Part shown: positions 28,000 to 40,048 of the stretch, one piece after another
Position numbering within the stretch: position 1 is the first letter of the stretch
How the letters are laid out: every line of letters starts with the position of its first letter
DNA from: Spinacia oleracea
Taxonomy: Eukaryota; Streptophyta; Magnoliopsida; Caryophyllales; Amaranthaceae
Length of the DNA stretch: 64,000 nucleotides
Direction: 5' to 3'
NCBI RefSeq assembly: GCF_020520425.1
Contig: NC_079487.1
Span: 113,804,141 to 113,868,140, forward strand
Made by a program: the position numbers and the translations under genes
The notes under the pieces: generated by a model
Seen by the model: the letters and a program-made list of their open reading frames with translations, nothing else
What the model was told of the DNA's origin: nothing
Database searches by the model: none

Positions 28000-28590
28000 T
28001 ACTTTGTATTAAATTTGACTTTAACTTTTTTTACCAATATATAATAATCAAATATTATTATGTAAAATGTTGTTGGATTAGTCATAATACATATTTTCAT
28101 AACTTCTTATAATGTTTACGAATATAAAATTAAAGATACTTAATGGTCAAATGATACATTAGCAAGTGTGTTAGTTCAAGTAATACAAGTAAAAAAACGG
28201 AGAGAGTATGCATCATTTCCACTTTAGGTTAATATCTAGGACACTTTTTTTTTTGACGGTGATATCTAGGATACTTGTACACTAACAAAGTGATTATATT
28301 AATCTTCGACTTAAATTAATGTATTTAAAGGCGGCAACCACGGGCTGGTTGGTTGGTTGGGTTAGACAAGGTGGTGTATTAGGTAAACTGGGAAAGGGAA
28401 TACAAAACCCTTGGGGGGGATGGGAAATCAATGTAGAGGACTTTGGGGGAATGAAGAGGGTAAAAGACTAAAAGGAATGATTGAAATGGTGTTACAAACA
28501 ACAACAAAGGGAATGAATCCTGTTCATTCCCTTTCCCTTTCTTGAAAACCCCCAACCAAACGGCCCCTTGGTTTCTTCACATAAAATTAT

Positions 28591-29910
28591 CGGATTTTTC
28601 ATGAAATGCCCCTGAGGTTTGTCTTAATGCACCAAATACCCTTAAACTTTCCAGAATGCACCAAATACCCCTGAGGTTTAGTATAAATACACAAAATGTC
28701 CAAAATGACTATTTTCCGTTAACTCCGTTAAGTTCCCCGTTAACATTAATTATTTTTTTCCCTCTTTTTATTCCTTTTATCTTTTATCTTTTATCTTTTC
28801 TCTGTCTCTTTCTCTTTCCTTTTTCATGAACTTCACCAACAACCACCACCAAACCCCATTATTTCACCTGAACAGACAAGTTTTCTGCTATCCCCCCTTC
28901 AAAGATTCAACTCAAACTCAAACAAACAAATTCCATTTTCCTCTCTCCTAAAATTCAGATCTACAACACAAACCCTTACAAAAAAATTGATCCCCAAATC
29001 AGCAATGGTGGATTCAAATAATCAGCAATCCTCGTTGCAATAATCGAGGGGAAACGCCGCAAATCGAGGAAAACGTCGCAAAATTGATCCTCATATCAGC
29101 AATGAGGGAAACCCCGACGATGAGGAAGGTGGAGCGGGGTTTGTGGCGGCGGCGGTGGGGTGAGTAACGTGGGGGAAGTGCGGGGGAAGGTGGGGGTTTG
29201 GTGGTGGGGGTTTGGGGGTTTGGTGGTGGCGGCAGTGGAGAGAACTGAGGAATTCGGTGGGGGAAGTGCGGGGGGGGGGTGGTGGTTTGGTGGTGGTGGC
29301 ACTGAAAACACAGATTAATGAAGTGTTGTTGCTGATGTTGCTGTTATTCGGCAATAAAATGGGTTGTAAATTCACCATTGTTGTAGCTTGAGGAGAGAGA
29401 AAATGGTGGATCTTTTTAGGAGGGATGAAGGAAAGTGATGGTGAGGAGAGAGAAAAGACCGACCAAGGGCAAGTTAATGAGATAGGGTTTTAGTTAGGGA
29501 TGATGATGGTGGAATAAGAAGAAAAAGAAGAAGATGATGACAATGATGATTGATGGCGTGAAGGAAGAAGAATGCCCAGAAATTGCGTGAAGAAGAAGAG
29601 CCCAGAAAAAAAATTGGGTTTTTTTTTTTTTTTTGATAACATTTTTTTTTTAAATAACAGTAGTTAATTAAATTTTTGGGTTTAATTAATATAATTAAGT
29701 GTTAATATTAGAATTAGTAGAGAAATTAGTTGAGTAAGGGCAAAAAAGTAATTTTATGCTAACGGAGACTTAACAGAATGGACGGAAAATGCTCATTAAG
29801 GGCATTTTGTGTTATTGTTTTAAACCTCGGGGGTATTTGGTGCATTCTGGAAAGTTTAGGGGTATTTGGTGCATTAAGGCAAACCTCGGGGGCATTTCAT
29901 GAAAAATCCG
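28591..29910. mobile_element. Non-autonomous MULE with ~165-bp inverted repeats and 9-bp target duplication
   Basis: The left terminus (CGGATTTTTCATGAAATGCC onward to about 28745) and the inverted right terminus (29910 back to about 29755) match almost throughout. The 9-bp flank TAAAATTAT is present on both sides (28582-28590, 29911-29919). Long repeats plus a 9-bp duplication define Mutator-like elements. The 1-kb core contains CCACCACC/GGTGGTGG low-complexity sequence giving Pro/His-rich frames on the minus strand. No transposase domain is visible. Confidence 0.88.
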
Positions 29911-30589
29911 TAAAATTATTGGCGTAGAGTTGATCACGTACTTTTGATTCGACCAGCATGTGAAGTCTGCCATATTATCCACGTAAAACTTTGTCCCCCT
30001 CGCAATGAAGCTAGCTAATACGAAGTAATAGTGATAGAGTTGCATGTCCCAAAAGTCTTTTGGCCCAAGCCCTTAAGTCTATAGTCTAAATGACTTGATT
30101 ATGGCCAAAAGTTTAATTCAACCCATGGACAATTGTATCATATTTGCCAATGTCATTTTCGATGTTAATGATGCGAGGAATGTCAGACAAAAGTAACTAG
30201 TCTCTATTTAAAAATTCACACATCACTTGTTAAGTAACAACTAAACTTTGATTTTTATCCCTTTTTGTTTATTATGACAATTTCAATACCTAATTTACAA
30301 TGTGAAAATTATTAGGAGGCCATTCGCATGAGAGTTTCTCCAAAAAAATCACCGTCAAGAATAAAAATTAACTATGGACTATTATTTGTATCCCTTTCAC
30401 ATATTAGAATTGATTAAATGTCCTATGTTCACGGTCCAATCAGTTGTTCTATTTGCCTCTCCGTAAATATGCTTGATATCCATCATCAAAAGGTTGAAGA
30501 AGACATTTGTTGTCATTGACTTTGTTGTGAAGCTTCCACGGTCTAGCCCACCTTCCTGTAATAGTGTTGATGATGAGCAAATTAATTGT

Positions 30590-31005
30590 CTCCTTCACTC
30601 AGAAGCTTTTAATGTTGAGCTTGTGGGTCGGGCTTCATGGAGACCTTTAAAGAGAGCATAAACTTCTGCCATGAATGCTTGAGTAGTACCAAAGTTACAA
30701 GTGTAGACTGAAATTACTTTTCCATTGTCGTCACGGGTGATATATAATTCATGTTGTTGCCGAGGAGATCTTGCAAGAGCCATCAAAATTGAGCTTATTA
30801 AAACACGTCGGAGGTCGGTACCACCGTACCAGTGCACCCATGACCGACGAAGAAGGAGGGTGTGGAGTGGTTGGGGTGTATGAAGTGATAGAGGAGCCTT
30901 AATATATTAAGCTGATGAGAGTCAATACGAAGACGACACAGCCATTCATAGAAAGTTGAATTAGCTTTGAAGAAGACTAACTCTATGGGTTTTGAAAGAA
31001 GCATT
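30590..31005 (-). pseudogene. Degraded RNase H-like fragment of a LINE
   Basis: The minus-strand frame around 30837-30595 contains YITRDDNGKVISVY ... FGTTQAFMAEVYALFKGLHEA. This matches the plant RNase H pattern (exposed Asn/Asp-Gly, then Ala-Glu-x-x-Ala-Leu) found at the 3' end of L1-type LINEs. Upstream sequence to 31005 is broken by stops. No reverse transcriptase is present. It is a dead fragment. Confidence 0.5.
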
Positions 31006-31545
31006 ATTAAAAATAATATTCCGTATTATTTATTTCTTTCCATAGTATCCACAGAGAGAAGATAAACTTTTGAAGAGTGGATGAGTAATTCTTTGAAAAA
31101 AATATTGTTTAAAGGAAATCATGGGTGAATACAGAAAAACCCACCCATTTTTCGCTAGATAATACTTTGCATAAGTTAAACTAAAATAATTAAATTGCAC
31201 GGTGCCTTATTTTATCTGAAATAAACTTATTTATGTGTGAAAATATATAAAAAAAACCTATTTTTCTGAACATATCTTGTTTGAAATAAGTTAAACATAA
31301 TTGAGCCTTATATTCCTTTGTTCATAGATTCAATTTCCATCTTAGAGTATACTTTGTAAGTTGTGAGCTTATGACTCATTCACACCAAAAAAAAAAATAA
31401 AAAAAAAAAAAATCCCTCCTTGCATTTATTCGTAGTGATACTCCGTACGGACACCTTGGCTCTTTTGCAACCAAAAAAGGAAAAGACAATGGTCTTAAGA
31501 TAAAGAATTCAAAAGGTTGATTTCTCACTGACACTAGTTAGCTCA
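31006..31545. other. Intergenic DNA between the LINE fragment and PSF2
   Basis: No gene is seen. About 31190-31310 holds an AAATAAGTT/AACTTATTT stretch related to 16170-16395. A-rich runs lie at 31386-31413, and a TACTCCGTACGG word at about 31440. The PSF2 promoter follows. Confidence 0.35.
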
Positions 31546-31549
31546 GCCA

Positions 31550-31575
31550 TTTCCCGCCATCATGGATTAGGGTTT
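31550..31575 (+). promoter_or_regulatory. E2F-like site and telo-box upstream of PSF2
   Basis: TTTCCCGCC at 31550-31558 is an exact match to the plant E2F consensus TTTSSCGC. TTAGGGTTT at 31567-31575 is the reverse complement of the telo-box AAACCCTAA. They lie 8 bp apart and 110-135 bp upstream of the PSF2 ATG. This pairing is known from promoters of S-phase genes such as PCNA and fits a GINS subunit. Use in vivo is inferred. Confidence 0.65.
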
Positions 31576-31685
31576 GCAATTTGACTGAACCAAATTATCC
31601 CCAATATCAGCCTAAATACGCAAATTTCAGCCGGCGAACTTTAAATTCAAGCAGTGAAACTAATAATTCTTTCAAATTATAGAAA

Positions 31686-34600
31686 ATGGCGGGTCAATCA
31701 GATCCTCAGTCGTCAGTTTTCTCAGCAGCCGAGGTAACCCTCATATCATCTTCATCGATTTATGTTATATTCTGCAATATTTGCCATTTTTTTGGGGATT
31801 TTGTAGATGGAATTCTTGGCTGAAGATGAAATAATTGAAGTTGTACCCAATATGAGAATGGAGCCTCTCAATTTGATTTCGGTAATTTAAGCTGTTGGTT
31901 TTTATTTTATTTTATTTTTGTCAAAAATCTAATTTAACTGCAAATTCGTTTTATTAGAAGGTTGAATTTGGTGTTTTGTCTTTTTTGTTAGGGTGATTAT
32001 GGCCCCTTTCGCCCTCAAATAGCAGCACAAGTACCCTTGTGGCTTGCTGTGGCATTGAAGAAAAGAGGGAAGTGCACGATTCGACCACCGGAGTGGATGT
32101 CCATTGGTGAGTTCTTTTTCTTTGAGTTTTGTTGTGTATTGAACATCAGCCCGTGTAGCGTACAATGGGTTTATGGTATGTGGCGGACTTGGATACCTCA
32201 AATCACATAAAAGTCACCATTCGCGAAGTTGACTTGTTTTAGACAATGCACCAGTATAAGTTTTTGCCGTTGATCTTACTTTCCAAATGGAGTAAAGATT
32301 AAGTTATAATGGATTAAGAATTTGAAGTTATGGGAAATAGCCAATATCTATTTGTGTTTTTTAATTTTAGTGCATTGATGTCTTGACATGATTTCAATGG
32401 GTGTGAAATTGAGTTGACAATCTTATGCTTTTGTGAGTACCAGAAAGTTTAACACAAGTTTTGGAATCTGAGCGAGATTCTCCAAAGGAATTTCAGCCAT
32501 TACCTTTCCATTATGTGGAAATTTCCCGGCTTCTTTTTGACCAGTAAGTTCTTATCAACAGAGTTCTACTTGTGCTGGCTTTCTAGCGGTTAAACTGAAA
32601 ATCATATTTGTTTTATGCCAGTGCCAGGGATGACATACCAGATATATACATGGTCAGTTCTGAAGTTTTTCAAGACCATATTTTTTTGATGAATATAAAG
32701 ATTGAACACTTGCTGAGACTTTAGTCCACTCGTGTTGTGTAGGTGAGGTCTCTCATTGAAGACATTAGGGATGTGAGATTCCATAAAGTCGAGTCTGGCT
32801 TAGAAACCATATCGGCACGAACACATGCGGTGAAGGTATTGTTTATTCCTTCCGACTAAGCTTTTTTTTATAACAAATACTCTGTACCTCATGAGTGCTT
32901 TTCTTATCTGTGCCGTCCATGAATATTTGAATCTGTTGGTTGTTTTCCCTCCCTTAGAGCATCTCCAATAGTAAGCTAATTTGATAATTAGCTTGTTATG
33001 CCACATAAGATTTCAAGCTATTTTATTGTTTAGCTAATTTGTGCTCCAATGGCTAGCAACTAGCTTGTTAATTAAATTTGTCCCACTTGTCCATTTGTCA
33101 ATTAATTATTTGACAATTTTGAGAGCTAGTTGTCAAGCAAATTAGCTTGTTTAAGCTAACAAGCTAATTTGCTTGGCCAAGCTAATTTATTAGTTTCACT
33201 CCAATGGTCTAGCTATTAGCTTGAAACTTTTATAAATTTCAAGCTAGTCCCTAGCTACAACCATTGGAGATGCTCTTAGTTTGCTTTAATTTTAGACCAA
33301 GCAGATGCCTAATATTTTCCCCTTATTGCTTAAATTTCAGACCAAGCAAATGCCTTATTTCTTTAGTTTCTTAGCTGTGTCCTAGCATGTTAGTGATAGT
33401 GATTAGCTGAAAAGAATTCTTCCCAATTTGGACTAGGTGTGTGCGGGGAAGGGGGTGAAATGGCGTGAGGCAGTTCTGAGGATTAGATGTTTGTTATAGC
33501 TAGGGACTTTAAAACACCATTATGATAATTTCAGAGATCATTCTATGTGAATAACGTTGAAACCTTTTATGACTTGACTTCACTTCACTTGACAGAAGTA
33601 GGCACCTATGAGCTTGAAACATTTATTTATTTACCAGAAAGTGGGAGTAAAGAAGGGATAATCTATCTTGCCGGAAAGGGAAAATGACATGGTTGTGGTG
33701 TATGCCAATATAGTTGTCTCCAGAACAAGGAACAAAGTCATTTTCACATAGTACTTCGTGTATATTTGTGCTTGGCAACAGAACATGATGATATAGAGAT
33801 CATTATGTTCTGCTGTTCTTGTTAAGTATTTTCTGTAGCTTAATTAGATTACTTCCATATAGTTAAAACACAAAAATGTAATATCAAAATTTGAGGCACA
33901 TTGTTGCATGACTATTGAGTAATTAGTTTAATGACATCTTCCAGTTACATATGGTTTGATTGCTTTAAGTTACTTTCAGATCCTTAGCAAATAAGTATGC
34001 TCTTTATTTTCAACCTACGAAAGCTTATTTGATGGACTTTGAATTTTTTGGTAGAATCTTAATAAATGGCTTATCGTTTTAACTGATGGGCAAACATGTT
34101 GGATATTTGTACTTTGGATCTGAGTGGTAACTATAAGATCAAATCGCACGTAAATCTGCTCCTCCACAATTATGTAGCATTTTTTGTTTACTTTGACTGT
34201 GTTAGTAAAAAATACTATCTCTTTTAGTTATATTCTAAGATGTTGCTAGTCAAACAATATGAGTTATTGTGTTTAAACTTTAAAGGTGTGTTTTCAGTAT
34301 TTCTCTGGGTATACTTAGATCTATAAAAAAGTTTAGGATTTTATCGATATTGGTGGTGATTTTAGGTCCAAATGTTGGTGTCCGCTTGTCGGTGTAAAAT
34401 TCTTTTGAACTCCTTGCTTTACTACTCGACTAACAGGAAATATGGTTGTGTAATCTTGTTACTTCTCAATCTTCTGGTTGCTGTTATATATTGAGAAGTA
34501 CTTGGTAACAAAATCAGGCAACACCAATGTTTGTTTGTTATGCTGCCCTTTTCTCAGGATATACCCGGGATGCTACTTTTAAGTAGGGACTCTTATGATA

Positions 34601-35623
34601 TCATGTTTGATAGATTGGTTATGAAATTTCATTGTGCCCTCATGGATTTGTGGATCTGCTTGATAGAATTGTAATCTTTGATGAATTGAAAGCACAAGGG
34701 ATATCTATTTCTTATTCTAATCTAATTTATGTATTTTGCCTGTGATCCCTGGTGCCAGCTCAAAAATCTTTCTGCAATGGAGGTGAATATAGTGCGCCCA
34801 TTTGTTGTGAGAACACTCCAGTCATTCTATAAGCACGACAGTCCAGAGATGATTCAACAACCAGTTCAGATGTCCACTAGCCGACCACAAGCCACTGATC
34901 GTGGGCCGAGAGTAAGTATCACGCTACAAGTGTAGAATAGTTATTGCCAAATGAGTCGGAGGCTCTTGAGAATATGCTTTCAAGCTCGTCCTGGAATTTG
35001 TTTTAGGCTTCAGCATCTAATATAAAAGTGACTGTTGATGAATAGCTGTTAATCTGTCATCGGGTTTTATTGATTTCCTTGCTGAAAATTTTGCCTATTC
35101 CTTCCTCCCCGTGGTGATGTGTGAAACCAGTTTTATTAATGTCTTGCCTGCATATCTGCCTTTTCTAGCATTGGATTTTACCTGAGAGGCTAAGATTTAA
35201 CAATATGTCGAGTAGTTGGAATACTCCGCAGCATGCAGGTGTTTAAACTGTTGAGCTTAGACTCTTTCGGATGTTCTAAACACATCCACCACTCACTAGA
35301 CATGTTCTAGAAATATGACATTTCATAATCTTGCACTTCGTTCTTCTACTTGTGAATTATTACCACCATTGTTGGGTGGCATTTCTACATGTACTCATTG
35401 TATCTAAGTTATATCATACATCGATTAATAAATGAAAATGTCTATGCCTCTATGGACACAGTCTACTTATGAATTACTATGTAATAGTAGGCTTGTTTCC
35501 TAAGTGCTGATGTTTTTAAAGTTAGATTGGAATGGAACTTGGTATTCTCCTTGAGTGAAAAACTGTAGTTTTCTAATGTTCTGTACTTTTCTACCTTTAC
35601 AGAGGGATTTGCGTCGGCGGTAG
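31686..35623 (+). CDS. PSF2: DNA replication complex GINS subunit PSF2 (8 coding exons, 211 aa)
   Basis: Exons: 31686-31733, 31807-31881, 31992-32106, 32444-32543, 32622-32652, 32743-32835, 34759-34911, 35603-35623, joining to 211 codons plus TAG. GINS (SLD5-PSF1-PSF2-PSF3) binds MCM2-7 and CDC45 to form the replicative helicase in the nucleus. Family features seen: N-terminal [20 protein letters not shown], then [20 protein letters not shown], the basic [14 protein letters not shown] block, a helical middle part ([15 protein letters not shown]), the [14 protein letters not shown] segment, and the [20 protein letters not shown] helix, with a loose basic C-terminus ending DLRRR. Length is normal for plants. 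The start is the first ATG of the exon (MAGQSDPQ). Intron 6 is long (1.9 kb) and carries a Tourist MITE. A 3'-UTR intron is likely (35667-36467). Confidence 0.95.
32957..33275. mobile_element. Tourist-like MITE in PSF2 intron 6
   Basis: Ends GAGCATCTCCAATAG and CAACCATTGGAGATGCTC are inverted repeats, flanked by TTA on both sides (32954-32956, 33276-33278), as for PIF/Harbinger MITEs. The core is packed with TAGCTTG/CAAGCTA words and is strongly self-complementary. Confidence 0.85.
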
Positions 35624-36744
35624 GAAAATAAAGCCCCGTGAAGAGATTAGTTGATCCTTTTTGCTGGTAAGCTTCCAATTGATCAAATGTATGAAAATTT
35701 GATACAATTCTAGTTTATAGCTAATACTAATAAGTCTGAAGTTTAACATGCCTTTGCTTGTGATCATCTTAGCAGGATATCATGATATTAAATTATAGCG
35801 GTAGTCTAATTTTAAGCTTAAACTTGTGAGAAGGTGCTTCTGTCATACAAGTCGTTAGATAATTAGGCATCTAGAGTAATGTGTGAGTAATGTTTTTTAT
35901 TTTTTGACATCGCTGGTGTAATTTGTTGGACGGTCTTGGAATATAGGACACCAGCTATGTCAATAATGGAGTTTCAATAATTATACTTCCTATTATTTTA
36001 ACATTAGCATTGACTTTCAGATCAGTGGCCATTGAATAAACCAGGAAACGTTTGTCAAAGTCGGTAGAAATTGAAGATCAGCTAAGATACAGGACTTCAA
36101 ATTATTTTTGATTGTTGTGTGTTGCACACCAACTTTTATGGTGGTTTATCTTTTGGAGAGATGATCATGGACTAACTGGCTGTTAGCGGCTTTATCCACC
36201 TGATATGAGTTGCCACTTTGTGCTTTTACTTAGTATGGTAGTATTCCTCGTATGGTATTGTTATTTAAAACAAAGTTGCGGTGTGCTGGTTCTCTTAATT
36301 GAATTGTATAAAACAACTTGATTTTTGTATTCGATGAATGTCATCTACATGTTTGTAATACTTCCTTGAGAGCAGATGTATGCGTTTAGTTTGTCATTTT
36401 AAAATGTATTTTTGAGGTTATATGATCCTGAAAGGTTGAAAACTGAAAATTCTTTTGTTCCTGGCAGGTTGTTACCTTTGTGGTTCCTGCTCAACAAGCA
36501 CATGGATTTAAACAAATTTATTTAGGCTAACTGATGTTGTAACTTGCACATAAACTATGTAAGTCATTGAACAAACCTCCTTTCTTTAGTCCCCTTTTAA
36601 CGTTGTTTGTTATTTGATCATGGGTTGTCGTGAAAGGATGATCATTATCATGAACAATTGTTTTCTCGGTTGTTAGTTTTTATTTATTAACATGCAAATC
36701 ATAGACAATCTCCGTGTCTAGTGCCCAGATAGTTGGGTCCTATA
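35624..36744 (+). other. PSF2 3' UTR with a probable intron
   Basis: After the stop, a GCTG|GTAAGC donor at 35666/35667 and a CTGGCAG|GTTG acceptor at 36467/36468 delimit an ~800-bp intron. The following segment (36468-36580) looks exonic and probably ends the transcript. The donor lies 43 nt after the stop codon. The rest to 36744 is intergenic. Confidence 0.45.
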
Positions 36745-37143
36745 TAGACCTGGTTATTGGACAGGGTAGTCCAATGGATATAGGATTAGGGTCAAGTTAA
36801 TAGGGCTTTTATTGGGTAGGGCTCTTATTGGACAAGACCTTTATTGGACAGGGTCATTATAGGGTCAAACTTATACTACAATTATTTTGAAAATTAAAAT
36901 CGTAATTATACAAAAAATTACGTGTATAGCTTCGTATTTACTTGTACTTGCACATGGCTCTTTTGTTTTTCATTTTTCATTTTTCATTGCTCGTTTATTG
37001 ACCCGCCTACTAATGACTCGCTATTGACCCGCGACCCGCTTTAGACCCACCCATTACCGACCCGCTAAAAATGACCCTTTCAATACCCGACCCTCTTTTG
37101 ACCCGCACCGACCCTGACCCGCCCCGCCCAATAACCAGGTCTA
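36745..37143. mobile_element. 399-bp hAT MITE with perfect 8-bp target duplication
   Basis: Ends TAGACCTGGTTATTGG and CCAATAACCAGGTCTA are perfect 16-bp inverted repeats, flanked by GTCCTATA on both sides (36737-36744, 37144-37151). Its right half is rich in GACCCG words, its left in ATTGGGTAGGG words. It sits just downstream of PSF2. Confidence 0.9.
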
Positions 37144-37151
37144 GTCCTATA

Positions 37152-39462
37152 TCAGAAAATGTTGAACGAGTTACAAATGCTTATCCTTCTTCATATATTA
37201 TTATATCATCTGATGTTTTGGCATTCTGAATTGAAGTTTTCTACAGGAACAAAACCATTTCCTTTTTTTTTTTTTTTTGATTTTTCACCATACAACGGAA
37301 TTACTCCGATTATTCTAGTAGTGAATTGTTGTAGAACATTTGGAAGTTGTGGTATAGATTATGTGTAAAACGCGGTTGGCGGGGCTGGCAAAGTGCCAAT
37401 TGAACCAAATAATGCCCTAAGTTTATGGCAAATTTAGCTTTCCCATCTAAACTAAGTTGGCCATTTGATGTTTATATTTATCAGCTGGGTACATTGGCCA
37501 AACATAATCATACATTGAACGTGGGAGAAACATTTTTTAGGAAAAAAGGAAAGAACTTTGTGATTGAAATATGACCACGAAGGTTATAAATGAAGATATT
37601 GATTGGAGTTATTGGTTTATCCCTGACATGGCTCAAGATAATACTTGCCTTTTTGCAGCAATAATATACCAATAGGCCCCAATTGCCGATTATTTGCTTT
37701 CTTTCCTGTGAAACTTTTCTGCAGTTCCCAAAATTATGCTGTCAAAAACTCAAATTATGAAAAGCAACCCAAGGACGGATATTCGAAATGCGCGAAACAC
37801 TAAGACTCTGTTTGTTTGGGTGTAAAATGATTTTCATGGAAAACACAATTTCAATTAGTTTTTCCGTTGTTTGGTTCCATGTAAGAAAAATGAAAAAACA
37901 AAAGGAAAATAAAATGGAAAGTAAGCAAGTAGTGGAAAGAGTGTGCAATGGTTTTCCATCATTGGGAGAATAATTTTACTCCTAGGAGAAATGATTTTAC
38001 ACTCCTTCGCAAACCAAACAATGTAAATTTGAAAATAGAGGAAAATTATTTTCTCAAAAAATATTTTGTGTCCTACCAAATGGAGCCTAAAAAACATTGT
38101 AGGACGGAAAGAGCAGGAGTATATTCTAATCTCGATTACTAGTGAATTTGTTGATATGCTTGTCCTTGTCTTCCTTTAGATCTTATGTCAGGTTAACAGA
38201 GAGCTGAATTAGGATTTAGGAGCGCTTTCCAAATTCCACACCCTAGTACTACGTATTAGGAACTTAGGATTATATCTATTTCTTTTCACCCATGTCAATT
38301 TCGTATGATACATGATGAAACCTAGGCTAGTTAAAAAAAAAAAAAAAAAAAAAACCAAACCTCTTCCTATTTCCCCACCTTGGTAGATTCACAAGTATCA
38401 CAATCATTTATCTAAGAAATAGGATTCCGAATCCTTTAGAGTTTTAATAAAACTTTACAGGGTAGAGTTATATCTAAACCACACATTTTAAAATCAATGA
38501 CTCATATTAGTGTGAAGGGGAAATCTGAAGGTGAATATTGATGAGGAAAATATGAAGGATTTTGGAAAGATAATATATGAGCCATTGATTTTTCATTAAA
38601 TGGTAAATATTGCTCCAACTCTACCATGTAGAGTTATTTTAGAACTCTATATGATCCAAAATCAGAAGTGGCACATCCATTTTATTTAGAAAACGGAAAG
38701 GATCCGAATTCCCGACTCCCTTATAAAGTAGCTCATGGTTTTTTTTTTTAATCTTTCCGTGAGCAAGGTATATAAATTAGTGTATAAAATATACCCTTTT
38801 CCAGAAAATTCAACTTTGTTGATGATTTCCATGAATAATGGACCAGCTTTTATAGTTTGGTTTTAGTTAAGAAAATGAAGTTGAGTTTTGTGGTTGCAGG
38901 CTTCTCCTTTATTGCACTATCCTTTCAGAAACATTTGCCAGTAGAGTAAGTAACGCTGACATTTTCCTAACTTCAATTGACAACCACTTTCACAAGATTA
39001 GGATGAACTCCATAAAAACATGACTTAAATTACATACAATTTTGAATAAAATGATTAAATACTCCTACTTGTATTTATTTATCTTTATTAATAGATTGGT
39101 GAAGATATCCTAAATCATTATATATTAGTAAAAATATGAATTTTTATCCAAGGAATTACAGATATTTCTTGCATTCAACGGATGCCAAGTGTGTGTCTAG
39201 TTTTCATATAATATTATTTATCGACTTGTATAGAAGTCCATCTTGCTTTGAAGGCACAATGCATCGTATATTTTATCTCTTTTATTTATTGCATGATAAC
39301 TACTTTTCTGAATTTAAACTTTTTAGTTTGTGAAATATATACTATGTAGACATTTACAAATTCTTGTAAAAGATTGTGTCAATTTTCTTACCACACTTTC
39401 TTCCAAAAAAAAAAAAAAACCTCTTTTACCACACTGACATAATGTGAGGAGTATTTCTTGTA
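37152..39462. other. Intergenic DNA with a probable MITE, no gene seen
   Basis: About 37800-38095 looks like an inverted-repeat element: the left end has CTCTGTTTGTTTGGGTGTAA, and the right end GTGTCCTACCAAATGGAGCC. No clean target duplication was found. Poly(T)/poly(A) runs occur at 37261-37279, 38333-38354 and 39406-39419. The remainder is AT-rich without coding signals. Confidence 0.4.
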
Positions 39463-39553
39463 TACAAACTTTTATATAAGGCGGTCTTACCTAAAAGACC
39501 ACCTTGGTGTCATATAAGTTAGGCAATGAAATCAATTAGTTAAGCATTGAATC
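39463..39553. mobile_element. Left half of a MULE-type MITE split by the retrotransposon
   Basis: The terminus TACAAACTTTTATATAAGGC then GGTCTTACC is the imperfect inverse of the sequence ending at 51213. A perfect 9-bp duplication TTTCTTGTA flanks the pair (39454-39462 and 51214-51222). The last 5 bp (GAATC) are the target site of the Tat element. Confidence 0.8.
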
Positions 39554-39978
39554 TGTTTGGGCTCCCAATTAATTCTCAATTGGGCCACTAAGTCCAAAGC
39601 CCAATGGCTCTAAACAACAACATCAAACCTACCAATGGCTATTCAGCCATCCATTAAGGCCCAAGGCCCAATAACAATAAGTGACCTATGGGCATTTATT
39701 ATGCAAACACTATAAATAGGCCGCCAAGGCTCACACCTCAAGGTACGTCCAATTTATCGCCTTAAGACTACTCTTCTAGAGAACTTCTCTCTAGAATCCG
39801 AGCATCATTCTTACTTAGGCATCGGAGGGGCTTTCCTCGGAAACACCCCCGAGGCCAGTGACTTTGCTCTTGTGCAGGTGAATTCGGACTCCACTCATTC
39901 AAACAAGCAAGATCTTCAACACATACAAAAGGGCCTTCATTCGAAGCCCATTGTTTCCATCTTTACAACACCGGAACA
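39554..39978 (+). repeat. 5' LTR of the Tat element (425 bp)
   Basis: Begins TGTTTGGGCTCC and ends ACACCGGAACA. It contains a TATA box (TATAAATAGG at 39711-39720) followed by a CT-rich initiator region. A long plus-strand frame reads through part of it from 39872, but transcription starts in the LTR and the likely gag start lies after it. Confidence 0.95.
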
Positions 39979-39981
39979 ATT

Positions 39982-39999
39982 TGGCGCCGTCTGTGGGGA
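39982..39999 (+). other. Primer-binding site
   Basis: TGGCGCCGTCTGTGGGGA starts 4 bases after the LTR. TGGCGCC with a following G-rich stretch is the usual tRNA-3'-end complement in plant gypsy elements. I did not determine which tRNA it matches. Confidence 0.75.
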
Positions 40000-40048
40000 A
40001 GAACACTTCAAAGCCTTTGGAAGACATCAACCACCTCTTTCCGCGAAA

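Noticed and set aside
29091-29378. Pro/His-rich minus-strand frames inside the MULE
   Set aside because: Low-complexity translation of a CCACC repeat, with no domain.
37159-38142. Short frames around 37159-38142 as genes
   Set aside because: Their composition follows AT-rich and MITE-like DNA. No motif, splice site pair or start context supports them.
39872-40048. Upstream in-frame ATG extending the gag frame into the 5' LTR
   Set aside because: It lies inside the LTR and crosses the primer-binding site. The first ATG after the PBS (40049) is the sensible start.
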